Below are positions 10,456 to 18,417 of a stretch of DNA of 64,000 nt, piece after piece. Both the position numbers and the translations under genes were made by a program. Under the pieces are notes generated by a model. It was not told where the DNA came from. It searched no databases and worked only from the letters and a program-made list of their open reading frames with translations. Every line of letters starts with the position of its first letter. Positions within the stretch are counted from its first letter, which is position 1. Where the stretch lies: the NCBI GenBank assembly GCA_963746175.1, contig CAVVAH010000004.1, positions 62,001 through 126,000 on the forward strand, given 5' to 3'. This DNA is from CAVVAH01 sp963746175 (GTDB lineage Bacteria; Actinomycetota; Actinomycetes; JACCUZ01).

Positions 10456-10674
10456 TCAGTCGTCTGCGGGCTGAGGATGCGGCAGCTCCGCGTCGTCCCG
10501 CTCGGTCACGATCGCGTCCTCCGCGGGCTTGCGGCGGAACGGACCGGTGATCTTCGCCCAGAAGACCCTCGCGAACACCGCGACGCCCGCCACACCTGCA
10601 ACGACCATCTGGACCAGCATCGAGCCGGTGCCCGCATCGAGGTAGTAGACGGTGGCGTTCAGGACATGAGACAT
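10456..10674 (-). CDS. Small membrane protein with YLDxGTGS motif
   Basis: A 72-residue protein. YYLDAGTGSMLVQ near the N-terminus runs into a single membrane helix (MVVAGVAGVAVFARVFW), followed by a basic patch (KITGPFRRK) and an acidic tail. Small proteins with a YLDPGTGS-type motif and one helix occur beside sulfatase-like and NoeA-like methyltransferase genes in other bacteria, so this is probably a conserved accessory of the same system. The ATG at 10674 has AGGAG five bases upstream; a longer frame with an upstream start is not supported. Function unknown. Confidence 0.7.
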   Translation of the reverse strand: MSHVLNATVYYLDAGTGSMLVQMVVAGVAGVAVFARVFWAKITGPFRRKPAEDAIVTERDDAELPHPQPADD

Positions 10675-10703
10675 GAACACTCCTACGTCGGGATCAGTAC
10701 GTG

Positions 10704-10709
10704 AGCATA
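10704..10709 (-). promoter_or_regulatory. -10 hexamer TATGCT for the small membrane protein/methyltransferase/sulfatase operon
   Basis: On the minus strand, TATGCT lies 30 bases upstream of the ATG at 10674, with an AGGAG ribosome binding site in between. No strong -35 is visible. It would transcribe the three-gene operon ending at 6933. Confidence 0.45.
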
Positions 10710-10857
10710 CCGGCAGGTGAACGGCGGGTAATCGCCGAACGAGGGTCCAGCCGTCTGACGAGGAGGCCGGAGCTCGCGGCGCCGGTCGTCGCTGTGGACG
10801 ACGGCGACCTGTGGACAACGGCGGAGCCGCCGGGACCAGGTTCGCGACGATGGAGTC

Positions 10858-13800
10858 ATGCGCCTGGTGCTCACCGTGGTCGATCCCACGGGATCAGCGA
10901 CGCCCGTCGAGGTCGAGGTCGCGGCCGCCCCCGGCACGCCCTTCGGCGAGGTCCGGGACGGGCTGCTCGGCGCGGTCGGCCGGCACGAGGGGCGGCTGTT
11001 CTGCGGCGACAGCGCCCTGGCCGACGACGCCGCGCTCGGCGAGCCTCCGCTGCTGCACGGCGCGGTCCTCACCGTCGACCGGGCCGACCACCGTGAGCCG
11101 CGCGGGCTGCTCGAGCTGCACGTGCTGGCGGGGCCGGACAGCGGCGCCGTGCACCGGCTGGCGCCCGGCGAGCACGGGGTGGGCCGGGCGGCCGAGGCGA
11201 GCGTGCGGCTCGACGACCCGGACGTCTCCCGGCTGCACGCGGTGCTCCGCGTCGCAGCCACCGGCTCCGGCGGGACGACGGTCCACGACCTCGGGTCCAC
11301 CAACGGCACCGAGGTCGACGGCGAGCACGTGACCCGGGCGGGCCGACCGCTGCGCCCGGGCGACGTGCTCCGGGTCGGCGCCAGCCGGCTCGCCCTGGCG
11401 CTGCCCGAGCTGGTGCCGGTGTCCTGCCGGCCCGACGGGGCCGGCCACCTCGAGGTCAACCGGCCCCCGCGGCACCTGCCCCCGACGACCCCGCTGCGGA
11501 CCGCGCGGCCGACCGAGCCCGCCGCGCGCGAGCGCACCAGGTTCCCCCTCGTGGCGATCCTGCTTCCGCTCGTCGCCGGCATCGCGCTGGTCGCCATCAC
11601 GCACTCGCCCACCTACCTGTTGTTCGTGCTGCTCTCGCCGCTGATGGCGGTCGGCACCTTCGTGACCGACCGCACCGGCGGCAAGCGGTCGACGAAGGCG
11701 CTGCGCGAGGCGTACGCCGCCGAGTGCGCGCGCGTCGACGCGACCGTCGCGCAGGCCGTCGCCGACGAGGCAGCCGCCCGGCACCGCGCCCTCCCCGGCG
11801 CCGCCACCCTGCTGCTCACCGCGGCCGGCCCGCGGCCCCGGCTCTGGGAGCGGCGACGCACCGACCCCGACGCGCTCGAGCTCCGGCTCGGGCTGGGCAC
11901 GGTGCCGTCCCGGGTGGAGCTGCGGGACCCGGCAGCACCGGGCGGCCTCGACGAGGTGCAGCACCCCGCGCTGTCAGGCTGCCCCGTGACCGTGCCGCTG
12001 GCCGAGGCCGGGGTCCTCGGCCTCGGCGGCGACCGGACGCGGGTGCTGCCGCTGGCCCGCGCGCTGGTGGCGCAGCTCGCCGGCTGGCACAGCCCGCGGC
12101 ACCTGACCCTCGTCGTGCTGGCCGCCGAGCCGTCCCGCGACTGGGAGTGGACCCGGTGGCTCCCCCACCTGCGCACCGGCGACGGCGGCCCGCTGCTCGT
12201 CGGTGTCCGCGCCGCGCAGCTGCGGTCCCGTGTCGACGAGCTGGTCGCCCTCCTCGACGCCCGGCAGGCGGCGACCACGTCCGGCCTCGAGCGCACCTGG
12301 ACCGGGCCGACGACGGTGGTCGTGCTCGACGGCGCCGGCGTGCTGCGCCGCCAGCCGGGCGTGGCCCGGTTGCTGGAGGAGGGCCCGGCCGTCGGCCTCC
12401 GGCTGCTGTGCCTCGAGCGCGACCTGGTCTCGTTGCCTGTCGAGTGCCGGGCCACCGCGGAGGTCACCGGCGCCGTGGGCACCCGGCTGCACGTCGTGTG
12501 CCCCGGCGGCACGACGTACGACGACGTGCTGGCCGACGGCGTGAGCGACCGGTGGGCGCACCGGTTCGCCCGGGCGCTGGCCCCGCTGCGGGACGCCACC
12601 CCGGACGACCAGGAGAGCAACCTCCCCGACGCCGCCCGGCTGCTCGACCTGCTGCCGTTCGACCCGACCGACCCGGCCGCGCTGGAGACTGCCTGGCGGG
12701 TCAGCCCGCGGGAGACCCGGGTCGTGCTCGGAGTCGGCTCCGACGGCGAGCCCTTCGTCGTCGACCTGGCCGCCGACGGGCCGCACGCCCTGGTCGCCGG
12801 CACCACCGGGTCGGGCAAGTCCGAGCTGCTGCAGACCCTGGTGGCCGGCCTGGCGGTGGCCAACCGGCCGGACGAGATGTCGTTCGTGCTCGTCGACTAC
12901 AAGGGCGGTGCGGCCTTCAAGGACTGCGCCCGGCTGCCGCACACCGTCGGAACGGTCACCGACCTCGACGGCCACCTCACCGAGCGGGCGCTGCTCTCCC
13001 TCGGTGCCGAGCTGCGGCGCCGGGAGACGCTGCTGCGCGCGGCCGGGTGCAAGGACCTCGACGACTACCTGGCCCAGGCGCCGGCCGGAGCGCCGCCGAT
13101 GCCACGGCTGGTGCTGGTGGTCGACGAGTTCGCGACCCTCGTCGAGGAGCTGCCCGACTTCGTCGGCGGGCTCGTCGGGATCGCCCAGCGCGGTCGCTCG
13201 CTCGGTGTGCACCTCGTGCTCGCGACCCAGCGGCCGGGCGGCGTGGTCAGTGCCGACATCCGCGCCAACACCAGCCTGCGCATCGCCCTGCGCGTCACCG
13301 ACCCCGCCGAGTCCAGCGACGTCGTGGACGTGCGCGACGCCGCCGAGATCAGCCGGGCCCATCCCGGCCGCGCCGTGGTGCGCGTCGGCGCGGGCGCGGT
13401 CCGCGGGCTGCAGTCCGCGCGTGTCGGCGGGCACGGTGCGGCAGCCACTCCGGTGCAGCTGCGGGCGGTGCCCTGGGAGCACGCCGGCGACCCCCTGGTC
13501 GGCGCGGTCGGCGCGGCACCGACCGGCCCGACGGACCTCGCCCGCCTGGTCGACGCCGCCCGCGCCGCAGCGGCCCGCCTCGGCGCCGAGGCGGTGGACA
13601 GCCCGTGGCTGCCGCCGCTCCCCCAGGTCGTGACGGTCGACGAGCTGGCCGGGCTGCCGGTCGACGACGACCGGCTCACGATCGGCCTGCTCGACCTGCC
13701 CGCCGAGCAGCGGCGGGCACCGGTGACCTTCGACCTCGAGGGCGGTGACCACCTGCTGGTCGCGGGCAGTGCCCGCAGCGGCCGGTCGACGGTCCTGCGG

Positions 13801-15171
13801 ACGCTGGCGGCCGCCCTCGCCGCCCGGTGCGACGTCACCGACCTGCACCTCTTCGCGCTGGACGGCGGCGGGGGCGCGCTCGCGCCGCTGGCTGCCCTTC
13901 CGCACACCGGCGCGGTCGTGGGGCGCGACGAGACGGCTCGCGGCGACCGGCTGCTCGCTCGGCTGGCGACCGAGCTGGAGCGCCGCCAGCGGCTGCTGTC
14001 CGCCGGCGGTCACGGCTCGCACGAGGAGCAGCGCCGCGCCGCCGCACCGGCCGACCGGTTGCCGTGGCTCGTCGTGCTGGCCGACGGCTGGGAGGGGCTG
14101 GTGACGGCGTACGACGCGGTCGACCACGGCCGGCCGGTGGAGACCCTGCTGCGCCTGGTCCGCGAGGGGGCCGCGGTCGGGATCCGCGTCGTCCTGACGG
14201 GCGATCGAGCCGTGCTCAGCGGCCGCGCAGGATCGGCGTTCCGCGACCGGCTGGTGCTGCGCTTCGCCGACCCGGCCGACTACGGGCTGGCGGGAATCTC
14301 GCCGCGCCTGGTGCCGGCCGTCATGCCGCCGGGCCGGGCGCTGGTGGGCGCCGACGTGCGGGAGGCGCAGCTCGCCGTGCTCGACCCGGAGACGTCCGGG
14401 GCCGGGCAGGTCCGGGCGGTCGAGGCGGTGGGTACGGCGGCGCGGAGGCGGCCGCCGGTCCGGCACGCCCACGCCGGCCTGCTGCCGATGCGGGTCGAGC
14501 CCCTGCCGACCCGGGTCGAGGCCGGCGAGGTCGAGGCGGCGGCCAAGGCGGTCGCCACCGGACCGTCGTGGGCGCTCGTGGGCGTCGGCGGTGACGACCT
14601 CACCCCGCTGGGCGTCGACCTCGCGCTCGACGGTCCGGCCTTCGTCGTCGCCGGGCCCGCCGGCAGCGGCCGGTCCACCACGCTGGCGACGATGGGGCGG
14701 TGGCTGCTCGGGCAGGGCCGCGAGGTCGCCGTGGTCGCGCACCGGCGATCGCCGCTGCGGTCGCTCGCGGGCGAGCCCGGCGTGCTCGCCGTGGTGGGCT
14801 CGGACGACACCCTCGAGCTCGACCGGTTGCTCCTCGAGCGGCCGGACCTCGTCGTCCTCGCCGACGACGCCGAGACGCTGCACGACACCGCGGTGGAGCG
14901 CCCGCTGCTCGGCATGCTGAAGGCCGACGCCGAGGGCGGGGCGACCCTGCTGCTCGCCGGGTCGTCCCCCGACCTGGCCGGCCAGTTCCGCGGCCTCACC
15001 GTCGAGGCCCGTCGCGGCCGGACCGGCCTCCTGCTCGGGGCGCTCGGCCCGGCCGACGGCGACCTGCTCGGCGTCCGGGCACCGCGTGCCGACGGGTCCG
15101 TCACCGGACGCGGGCTGCTGGTCGTCCGCGGCCGGCTCACGCCCGTGCAGGTGGCGCACACGGAGCTCTGA
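10858..15171 (+). CDS. FHA domain-containing FtsK/SpoIIIE triple ATPase (EssC/EccC-like)
   Basis: A 1437-residue protein. An N-terminal ubiquitin-like stretch is followed by an FHA domain (VGRAAEASVRLDDPDVSRLHA ... DLGSTNGTEVDG, about residues 105-165), two membrane helices (about 230-270) and three FtsK/SpoIIIE ATPase domains. Domain 1 has an intact Walker A AGTTGSGKSE (Lys654) and Walker B LVLVVDEFATL. Domains 2 and 3 have AGSARSGRST and AGPAGSGRST, in which the Walker lysine is arginine. This is the architecture of EssC/EccC, the motor of type VII secretion, where the distal ATPase domains are often degenerate. No WXG100 substrate, EccB/D/E or mycosin gene is in the window, so it is an orphan here. 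A GACGAT hexamer six bases before the ATG suggests leaderless transcription. Confidence 0.88.
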   Translation: MRLVLTVVDPTGSATPVEVEVAAAPGTPFGEVRDGLLGAVGRHEGRLFCGDSALADDAALGEPPLLHGAVLTVDRADHREPRGLLELHVLAGPDSGAVHRLAPGEHGVGRAAEASVRLDDPDVSRLHAVLRVAATGSGGTTVHDLGSTNGTEVDGEHVTRAGRPLRPGDVLRVGASRLALALPELVPVSCRPDGAGHLEVNRPPRHLPPTTPLRTARPTEPAARERTRFPLVAILLPLVAGIALVAITHSPTYLLFVLLSPLMAVGTFVTDRTGGKRSTKALREAYAAECARVDATVAQAVADEAAARHRALPGAATLLLTAAGPRPRLWERRRTDPDALELRLGLGTVPSRVELRDPAAPGGLDEVQHPALSGCPVTVPLAEAGVLGLGGDRTRVLPLARALVAQLAGWHSPRHLTLVVLAAEPSRDWEWTRWLPHLRTGDGGPLLVGVRAAQLRSRVDELVALLDARQAATTSGLERTWTGPTTVVVLDGAGVLRRQPGVARLLEEGPAVGLRLLCLERDLVSLPVECRATAEVTGAVGTRLHVVCPGGTTYDDVLADGVSDRWAHRFARALAPLRDATPDDQESNLPDAARLLDLLPFDPTDPAALETAWRVSPRETRVVLGVGSDGEPFVVDLAADGPHALVAGTTGSGKSELLQTLVAGLAVANRPDEMSFVLVDYKGGAAFKDCARLPHTVGTVTDLDGHLTERALLSLGAELRRRETLLRAAGCKDLDDYLAQAPAGAPPMPRLVLVVDEFATLVEELPDFVGGLVGIAQRGRSLGVHLVLATQRPGGVVSADIRANTSLRIALRVTDPAESSDVVDVRDAAEISRAHPGRAVVRVGAGAVRGLQSARVGGHGAAATPVQLRAVPWEHAGDPLVGAVGAAPTGPTDLARLVDAARAAAARLGAEAVDSPWLPPLPQVVTVDELAGLPVDDDRLTIGLLDLPAEQRRAPVTFDLEGGDHLLVAGSARSGRSTVLRTLAAALAARCDVTDLHLFALDGGGGALAPLAALPHTGAVVGRDETARGDRLLARLATELERRQRLLSAGGHGSHEEQRRAAAPADRLPWLVVLADGWEGLVTAYDAVDHGRPVETLLRLVREGAAVGIRVVLTGDRAVLSGRAGSAFRDRLVLRFADPADYGLAGISPRLVPAVMPPGRALVGADVREAQLAVLDPETSGAGQVRAVEAVGTAARRRPPVRHAHAGLLPMRVEPLPTRVEAGEVEAAAKAVATGPSWALVGVGGDDLTPLGVDLALDGPAFVVAGPAGSGRSTTLATMGRWLLGQGREVAVVAHRRSPLRSLAGEPGVLAVVGSDDTLELDRLLLERPDLVVLADDAETLHDTAVERPLLGMLKADAEGGATLLLAGSSPDLAGQFRGLTVEARRGRTGLLLGALGPADGDLLGVRAPRADGSVTGRGLLVVRGRLTPVQVAHTEL

Positions 15172-15173
15172 CC

Positions 15174-16028
15174 ATGGCGCCGTTCCCTAGGGTCGGTGCC
15201 GTGCCGGTGCCCACCCGCGTCTCCAGCCGCAACGCCACCTTCCAGCTCTGGCAGGTGCTGCTCACCAACCGCGTCAAGCGGACCCGTGCCGGAGAGCTGC
15301 TGGTGCAGGGGGTCCGGCCGATCACGGTCGCCGTCGAGCAGGGCTGGACCGTCCGCGCACTGCTGCACGACGGCCGCGACCGCCGGTCGGCCTGGGCGAC
15401 CGACCTGATGTCCCGGGTCGACGCGCCACAGGTGCAGGTGGCGGCCGAGCTGATGGCCGAGCTGGGCGGGAAGGACGACGCGGACGGAGCGCCCGAGCTG
15501 CTCGCCGTGGTGGCGCAGCCGCCGGACGACCTCGACCGGCTCGACCTCGGCCCGCGCTCGACGACCGTCGTCCTCGACCGGCTGAGCAGCCCCGGCAACC
15601 TCGGCACCCTGCTCCGCTCGGCGGACGCGTTCGGTGCCACCGGTGCCGCCGTGACCGGCCACGCCGCCGACCCCTACGACCCGCGCTGCGTCCGTGCCAG
15701 CACCGGGTCGGTCTTCGCCGTGCCCGTCGTCCGGGCGCCGTCGTACCGCGACCTCGTCGAGCGGGTCGACGCGACCACTCCGCATCCCCTGGTCGTCGGC
15801 ACGGACGAGTCGGGGACCGTCGACGTGCGCGAGGTCGACCTGTCCGGTCCCGTGCTGCTCGTCGTCGGCAACGAGACGACCGGCATGAGCGCCGCCTGGC
15901 GCGAGCGGTGCGACGTCGTGGCCCGGATCCCGATGGCGGGCACGGCGAGCTCGCTCAACGCCGCGACCGCCGGCTCCCTCGTCCTCTACGAGGCGATGCG
16001 GCAACGATCTGCTGGGATCGCGCCATGA
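15174..16028 (+). CDS. TrmH/SpoU family RNA 2'-O-methyltransferase
   Basis: A 284-residue SPOUT methyltransferase. An N-terminal RNA-binding part (RVKRTRAGELLVQGVRPITVAV) precedes the SpoU catalytic domain with its knot motifs: LDRLSSPGNLGTLLRSADAF, LLVVGNETTGMS and IPMAGTASSLNAATAGS. It would methylate a ribose 2'-OH in rRNA or tRNA; the exact site cannot be predicted. The ATG at 15174 has GGAG eight bases upstream and follows the FtsK-like gene by 2 bases. An alternative GTG at 15201 lies 7 bases after TAGGGT and could be a leaderless start giving 275 residues. The stop overlaps the next gene (ATGA). Confidence 0.88.
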   Translation: MAPFPRVGAVPVPTRVSSRNATFQLWQVLLTNRVKRTRAGELLVQGVRPITVAVEQGWTVRALLHDGRDRRSAWATDLMSRVDAPQVQVAAELMAELGGKDDADGAPELLAVVAQPPDDLDRLDLGPRSTTVVLDRLSSPGNLGTLLRSADAFGATGAAVTGHAADPYDPRCVRASTGSVFAVPVVRAPSYRDLVERVDATTPHPLVVGTDESGTVDVREVDLSGPVLLVVGNETTGMSAAWRERCDVVARIPMAGTASSLNAATAGSLVLYEAMRQRSAGIAP

Positions 16029-16525
16029 CCACCACCGCCGCCCTCGTCCGCCCCGCCACCCCCGATGACGTCCCGGAGCTCGTCGCGATGATCCGCGAGC
16101 TCGCGGAGTACGAGCGGGCGCTGCCCGAGGTCGAGGCCACCGAGGAGAACCTGCACGGGACGTTGTTCGCCGAGGCACCGGCCGTCTTCGCGCACGTGCT
16201 GGAGGTGGACGACGAGATGGCCGGCATGGCGATCTGGTTCCTCAACTACTCCACCTGGCTCGGCGCCCACAACCTCTACCTCGAGGACCTCTACGTGCGC
16301 CCGCAGCACCGCGGCGGCGGCGCCGGCCGGCTGCTGCTCCGGACGCTGGCCGAGATCTGCGTGCAGCGCGGCTACCGCCGGCTCGAGTGGTGGGTGCTCG
16401 ACTGGAACCCGGCTCGCGGCTTCTACGACGCCCTCGGCGCCCGGGCGCTCACCGAGTGGATCCCCTACCGCGTGTCCGGCGCGGCGCTGGAGCGTCTGGC
16501 GCACCCGGCCACCGGCGGCGCGTGA
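16025..16525 (+). CDS. GNAT family N-acetyltransferase (diamine/spermidine acetyltransferase-like)
   Basis: A 166-residue single-domain GNAT enzyme. The acetyl-CoA-binding loop is QHRGGGAGRLLL, preceded by LYLEDLYVRP on strand 4; the C-terminal WVLDWNPARGFYDALGAR matches the diamine acetyltransferase (SAT1-like) branch. It acetylates a small amine; the true substrate is open. The ATG overlaps the stop of the RNA methyltransferase gene, so expression is coupled. A G+C-rich hairpin follows the stop (16540-16560). Confidence 0.85.
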   Translation: MTTTAALVRPATPDDVPELVAMIRELAEYERALPEVEATEENLHGTLFAEAPAVFAHVLEVDDEMAGMAIWFLNYSTWLGAHNLYLEDLYVRPQHRGGGAGRLLLRTLAEICVQRGYRRLEWWVLDWNPARGFYDALGARALTEWIPYRVSGAALERLAHPATGGA

Positions 16526-16539
16526 TTTCATGGACCCGC

Positions 16540-16560
16540 GGGGAGCCGGTCAGGCTCCCC
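16540..16560 (+). terminator. Hairpin after the acetyltransferase gene
   Basis: GGGGAGCC (16540-16547) pairs perfectly with GGCTCCCC (16553-16560) across a 5-base loop. There is no T tract, as is usual for actinobacterial terminators. It separates the FtsK/TrmH/GNAT run from the RsbW-like/sigma pair. Confidence 0.5.
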
Positions 16561-16592
16561 CTCGTCGGCTGCGCCCAACGGAGGACATCAGC

Positions 16593-17036
16593 GTGAGCGA
16601 AGGACTCGTCGCGGGGGAGAAGCCCGGCGTCATGTCACCGGGCGCCGGTGGCGAGATCGCCGACGCCGTGGAGATCCGGCTGCCGGCCGACTCGGCGTAC
16701 CTCTCCGTCCTCCGCACGGCGACCGCGGGGCTCGCGGCGCGGCTCGACTTCACCCTCGACGAGATCGAGGACCTGCGGATCGCCGTCGACGAGGCCTGCG
16801 CGATGCTCCTGCCGCACGCCGTCGAGACGGCGCAGCTGACCTGCACGTTCGAGCTCGGCCCCGAGACGCTCGACGTCACGGTCACCCTCCCGACCACCCG
16901 CGGGCAGCTGCCGGAGCGCGACACCTTCTCCTGGACCGTCCTCACGGCTCTCGCCGGCGAGGTCGACACCGGCCTCGACGACGAGCGCCGGGTCTGGATC
17001 CGGCTGCGCAAGCGTCGCGGCTCGGTCGGCGCATGA
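16593..17036 (+). CDS. RsbW-like anti-sigma factor (HATPase domain)
   Basis: A 147-residue protein of the RsbW/SpoIIAB histidine-kinase-like ATPase type: EIRLPADSAYLSVLRTATAG, then RLDFTLDEIEDLRIAVDEACAML containing the N-box helix (in which the usual Asn is replaced, DEAC). Such proteins bind and inhibit SigF/SigB-type sigma factors. The GTG at 16593 has GGAGGA seven bases upstream, the best site in the region; an upstream ATG in frame has none. The stop overlaps the ATG of the sigma factor gene, the usual anti-sigma/sigma order. No anti-anti-sigma gene is adjacent. Confidence 0.85.
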   Translation: MSEGLVAGEKPGVMSPGAGGEIADAVEIRLPADSAYLSVLRTATAGLAARLDFTLDEIEDLRIAVDEACAMLLPHAVETAQLTCTFELGPETLDVTVTLPTTRGQLPERDTFSWTVLTALAGEVDTGLDDERRVWIRLRKRRGSVGA

Positions 17037-17983
17037 GCAGGTCTGCGGAGGCCGATGCACCGGAGACGACGGGTGGCGACGTGCCGGAGGCACGGCAGTC
17101 CGAGGCCGCCGAAGCTGCCGTGCCCGCGGCCGGTGAGGCGACGGAGGGTCCGGAAGCCGCGGGCGACGTCGACACGTCGGCCGACGTCGCCGATGCGCCG
17201 CCCGCCCGCTCCTCGCGGCTGTCCGTCGACCGCGAGCGGACCCGCGAGCTGTTCCACCAGCTGCAGGGCGCCCCGGAGGGCGCCCCGCGACGCAGCCAGG
17301 CACGCGACGCCCTCGTCGAGCAGCACCTGCCGCTCGTCGAGCACCTGGCGCGACGGTTCCGCAACCGCGGCGAGCCCTACGACGACCTCGTGCAGGTCGC
17401 GACCATCGGCCTGATCAAGTCGGTCGACCGGTTCGACCTCGAGCGCGGCGTGGAGTTCTCGACGTACGCGACGCCCACGATCGTCGGCGAGATCAAGCGG
17501 CACTTCCGCGACAAGGGCTGGGCGGTGCGCGTCCCGCGGCGGCTGCAGGAGCTGCGGCTCTCGCTGGCCGCGGCGACCAGCGAGCTGTCCCAGCGCAACG
17601 GCCGGGCGCCCACGGTGCACGAGCTCGCCAACCACCTCAAGATCAGCGACGAGGAGGTGCTGGAGGGCATGGAGTCGGCGAACGCCTACAGCACCCTGTC
17701 GCTGGACGCGGGCGACTCCGGCAGCGGCGACGAGCCGATGCCGGTCTCGGAGACCCTCGGTGTCGAGGACGAGGGTCTCGAGGGCGTGGAGTACCGAGAG
17801 TCCCTCAAGCCGATGCTCGAGCAGCTGCCCGCCCGCGAGAAGAAGATCCTCATGCTGCGGTTCTTCAAGAACATGACGCAGTCCGAGATCGCCGCAGAGA
17901 TCGGCATCTCGCAGATGCACGTGTCCCGGCTGCTGGCCCGTACGCTCGCCCAGCTCCGCGAGGGCCTGCTCGTCGACGAGTGA
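17033..17983 (+). CDS. SigB/SigF/SigG family RNA polymerase sigma factor
   Basis: A 316-residue group 3 sigma factor. An acidic, low-complexity leader (about 65 residues) is followed by region 2 (DLVQVATIGLIKSVDRFDLERGVEFSTYA), region 3 (RVPRRLQELRLSLAAATSEL) and region 4 with a helix-turn-helix (MTQSEIAAEIGISQMHVSRLLARTL). The family controls general stress or developmental genes in actinomycetes and is held inactive by RsbW-like partners such as the product of the gene overlapping it upstream. The long leader is unusual. No clear GTTT-N-GGGTAT autoregulatory promoter is visible upstream of the pair. Confidence 0.9.
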   Translation: MSRSAEADAPETTGGDVPEARQSEAAEAAVPAAGEATEGPEAAGDVDTSADVADAPPARSSRLSVDRERTRELFHQLQGAPEGAPRRSQARDALVEQHLPLVEHLARRFRNRGEPYDDLVQVATIGLIKSVDRFDLERGVEFSTYATPTIVGEIKRHFRDKGWAVRVPRRLQELRLSLAAATSELSQRNGRAPTVHELANHLKISDEEVLEGMESANAYSTLSLDAGDSGSGDEPMPVSETLGVEDEGLEGVEYRESLKPMLEQLPAREKKILMLRFFKNMTQSEIAAEIGISQMHVSRLLARTLAQLREGLLVDE

Positions 17984-18002
17984 CCGCGGGGGACGACGGC
18001 CG

Positions 18003-18383
18003 TCAGTCCTCGTCGAGGGCGTCCGACGTCGACGGGTGGAACAGCAGGACCAGCATGGCCACGGCCAGCGCGAGCAGTGGCAGGCCGACGTACCACCGGC
18101 CGCCCTGGAGCAGCCCCACGGCGACCGGGACGACGAGCAGGTTCGCCACCAGGGCCGGCGACCTCGCCCACCGGCGGCCGGCACGGAGGGCGCGGGCGAC
18201 CAGGGCGAGGCCGACCGCCGCGATCAGCGCCAGCCCCGCGCTGACCAGGGCGCGTACCGCGTCGTCCTCGGTCGCCACCACGAGCTCGACCACGTAGAAC
18301 ACGGCGGCCGCGAGCAGGCCGACCGCCTCGAGCCCGACCAGCACGGCGCAGGACGCGAGCGTGGTCGGCAACGGGCGCGGCAC
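18003..18383 (-). CDS. Small four-helix membrane protein of unknown function
   Basis: A 126-residue protein with four predicted membrane helices (SCAVLVGLEAVGLLAAAVFYVVELVV, a second near residues 44-64, and a closely spaced pair at the end) and an acidic tail (DALDED). The GTG at 18383 was chosen because a TAGGGT hexamer lies 8 bases upstream on the minus strand, a leaderless arrangement; a longer ATG at 18419 would overlap the divergent gene. I recognise no family. It is convergent with the sigma factor gene, leaving only 19 bases between them. Confidence 0.65.
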   Translation of the reverse strand: MPRPLPTTLASCAVLVGLEAVGLLAAAVFYVVELVVATEDDAVRALVSAGLALIAAVGLALVARALRAGRRWARSPALVANLLVVPVAVGLLQGGRWYVGLPLLALAVAMLVLLFHPSTSDALDED

Positions 18384-18391
18384 GGTCCGGG

Positions 18392-18411
18392 ACCCTACCT
18401 GCCGGTACCCT
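18392..18411. promoter_or_regulatory. Back-to-back leaderless promoters
   Basis: On the minus strand TAGGGT (18392-18397) precedes the GTG at 18383 by 8 bases; on the plus strand TACCCT (18406-18411) precedes the ATG at 18418 by 6 bases. The two -10 elements are only 8 bases apart and face away from each other, so the polymerase sites must compete or be coordinated. Confidence 0.6.
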
Positions 18412-18417
18412 CGGCCC

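Noticed and set aside
11974..15159. Minus-strand frame of 1061 codons under the FtsK-like gene
   Set aside because: Arg/Gln/His-rich shadow sequence; the plus strand encodes a coherent multidomain ATPase.
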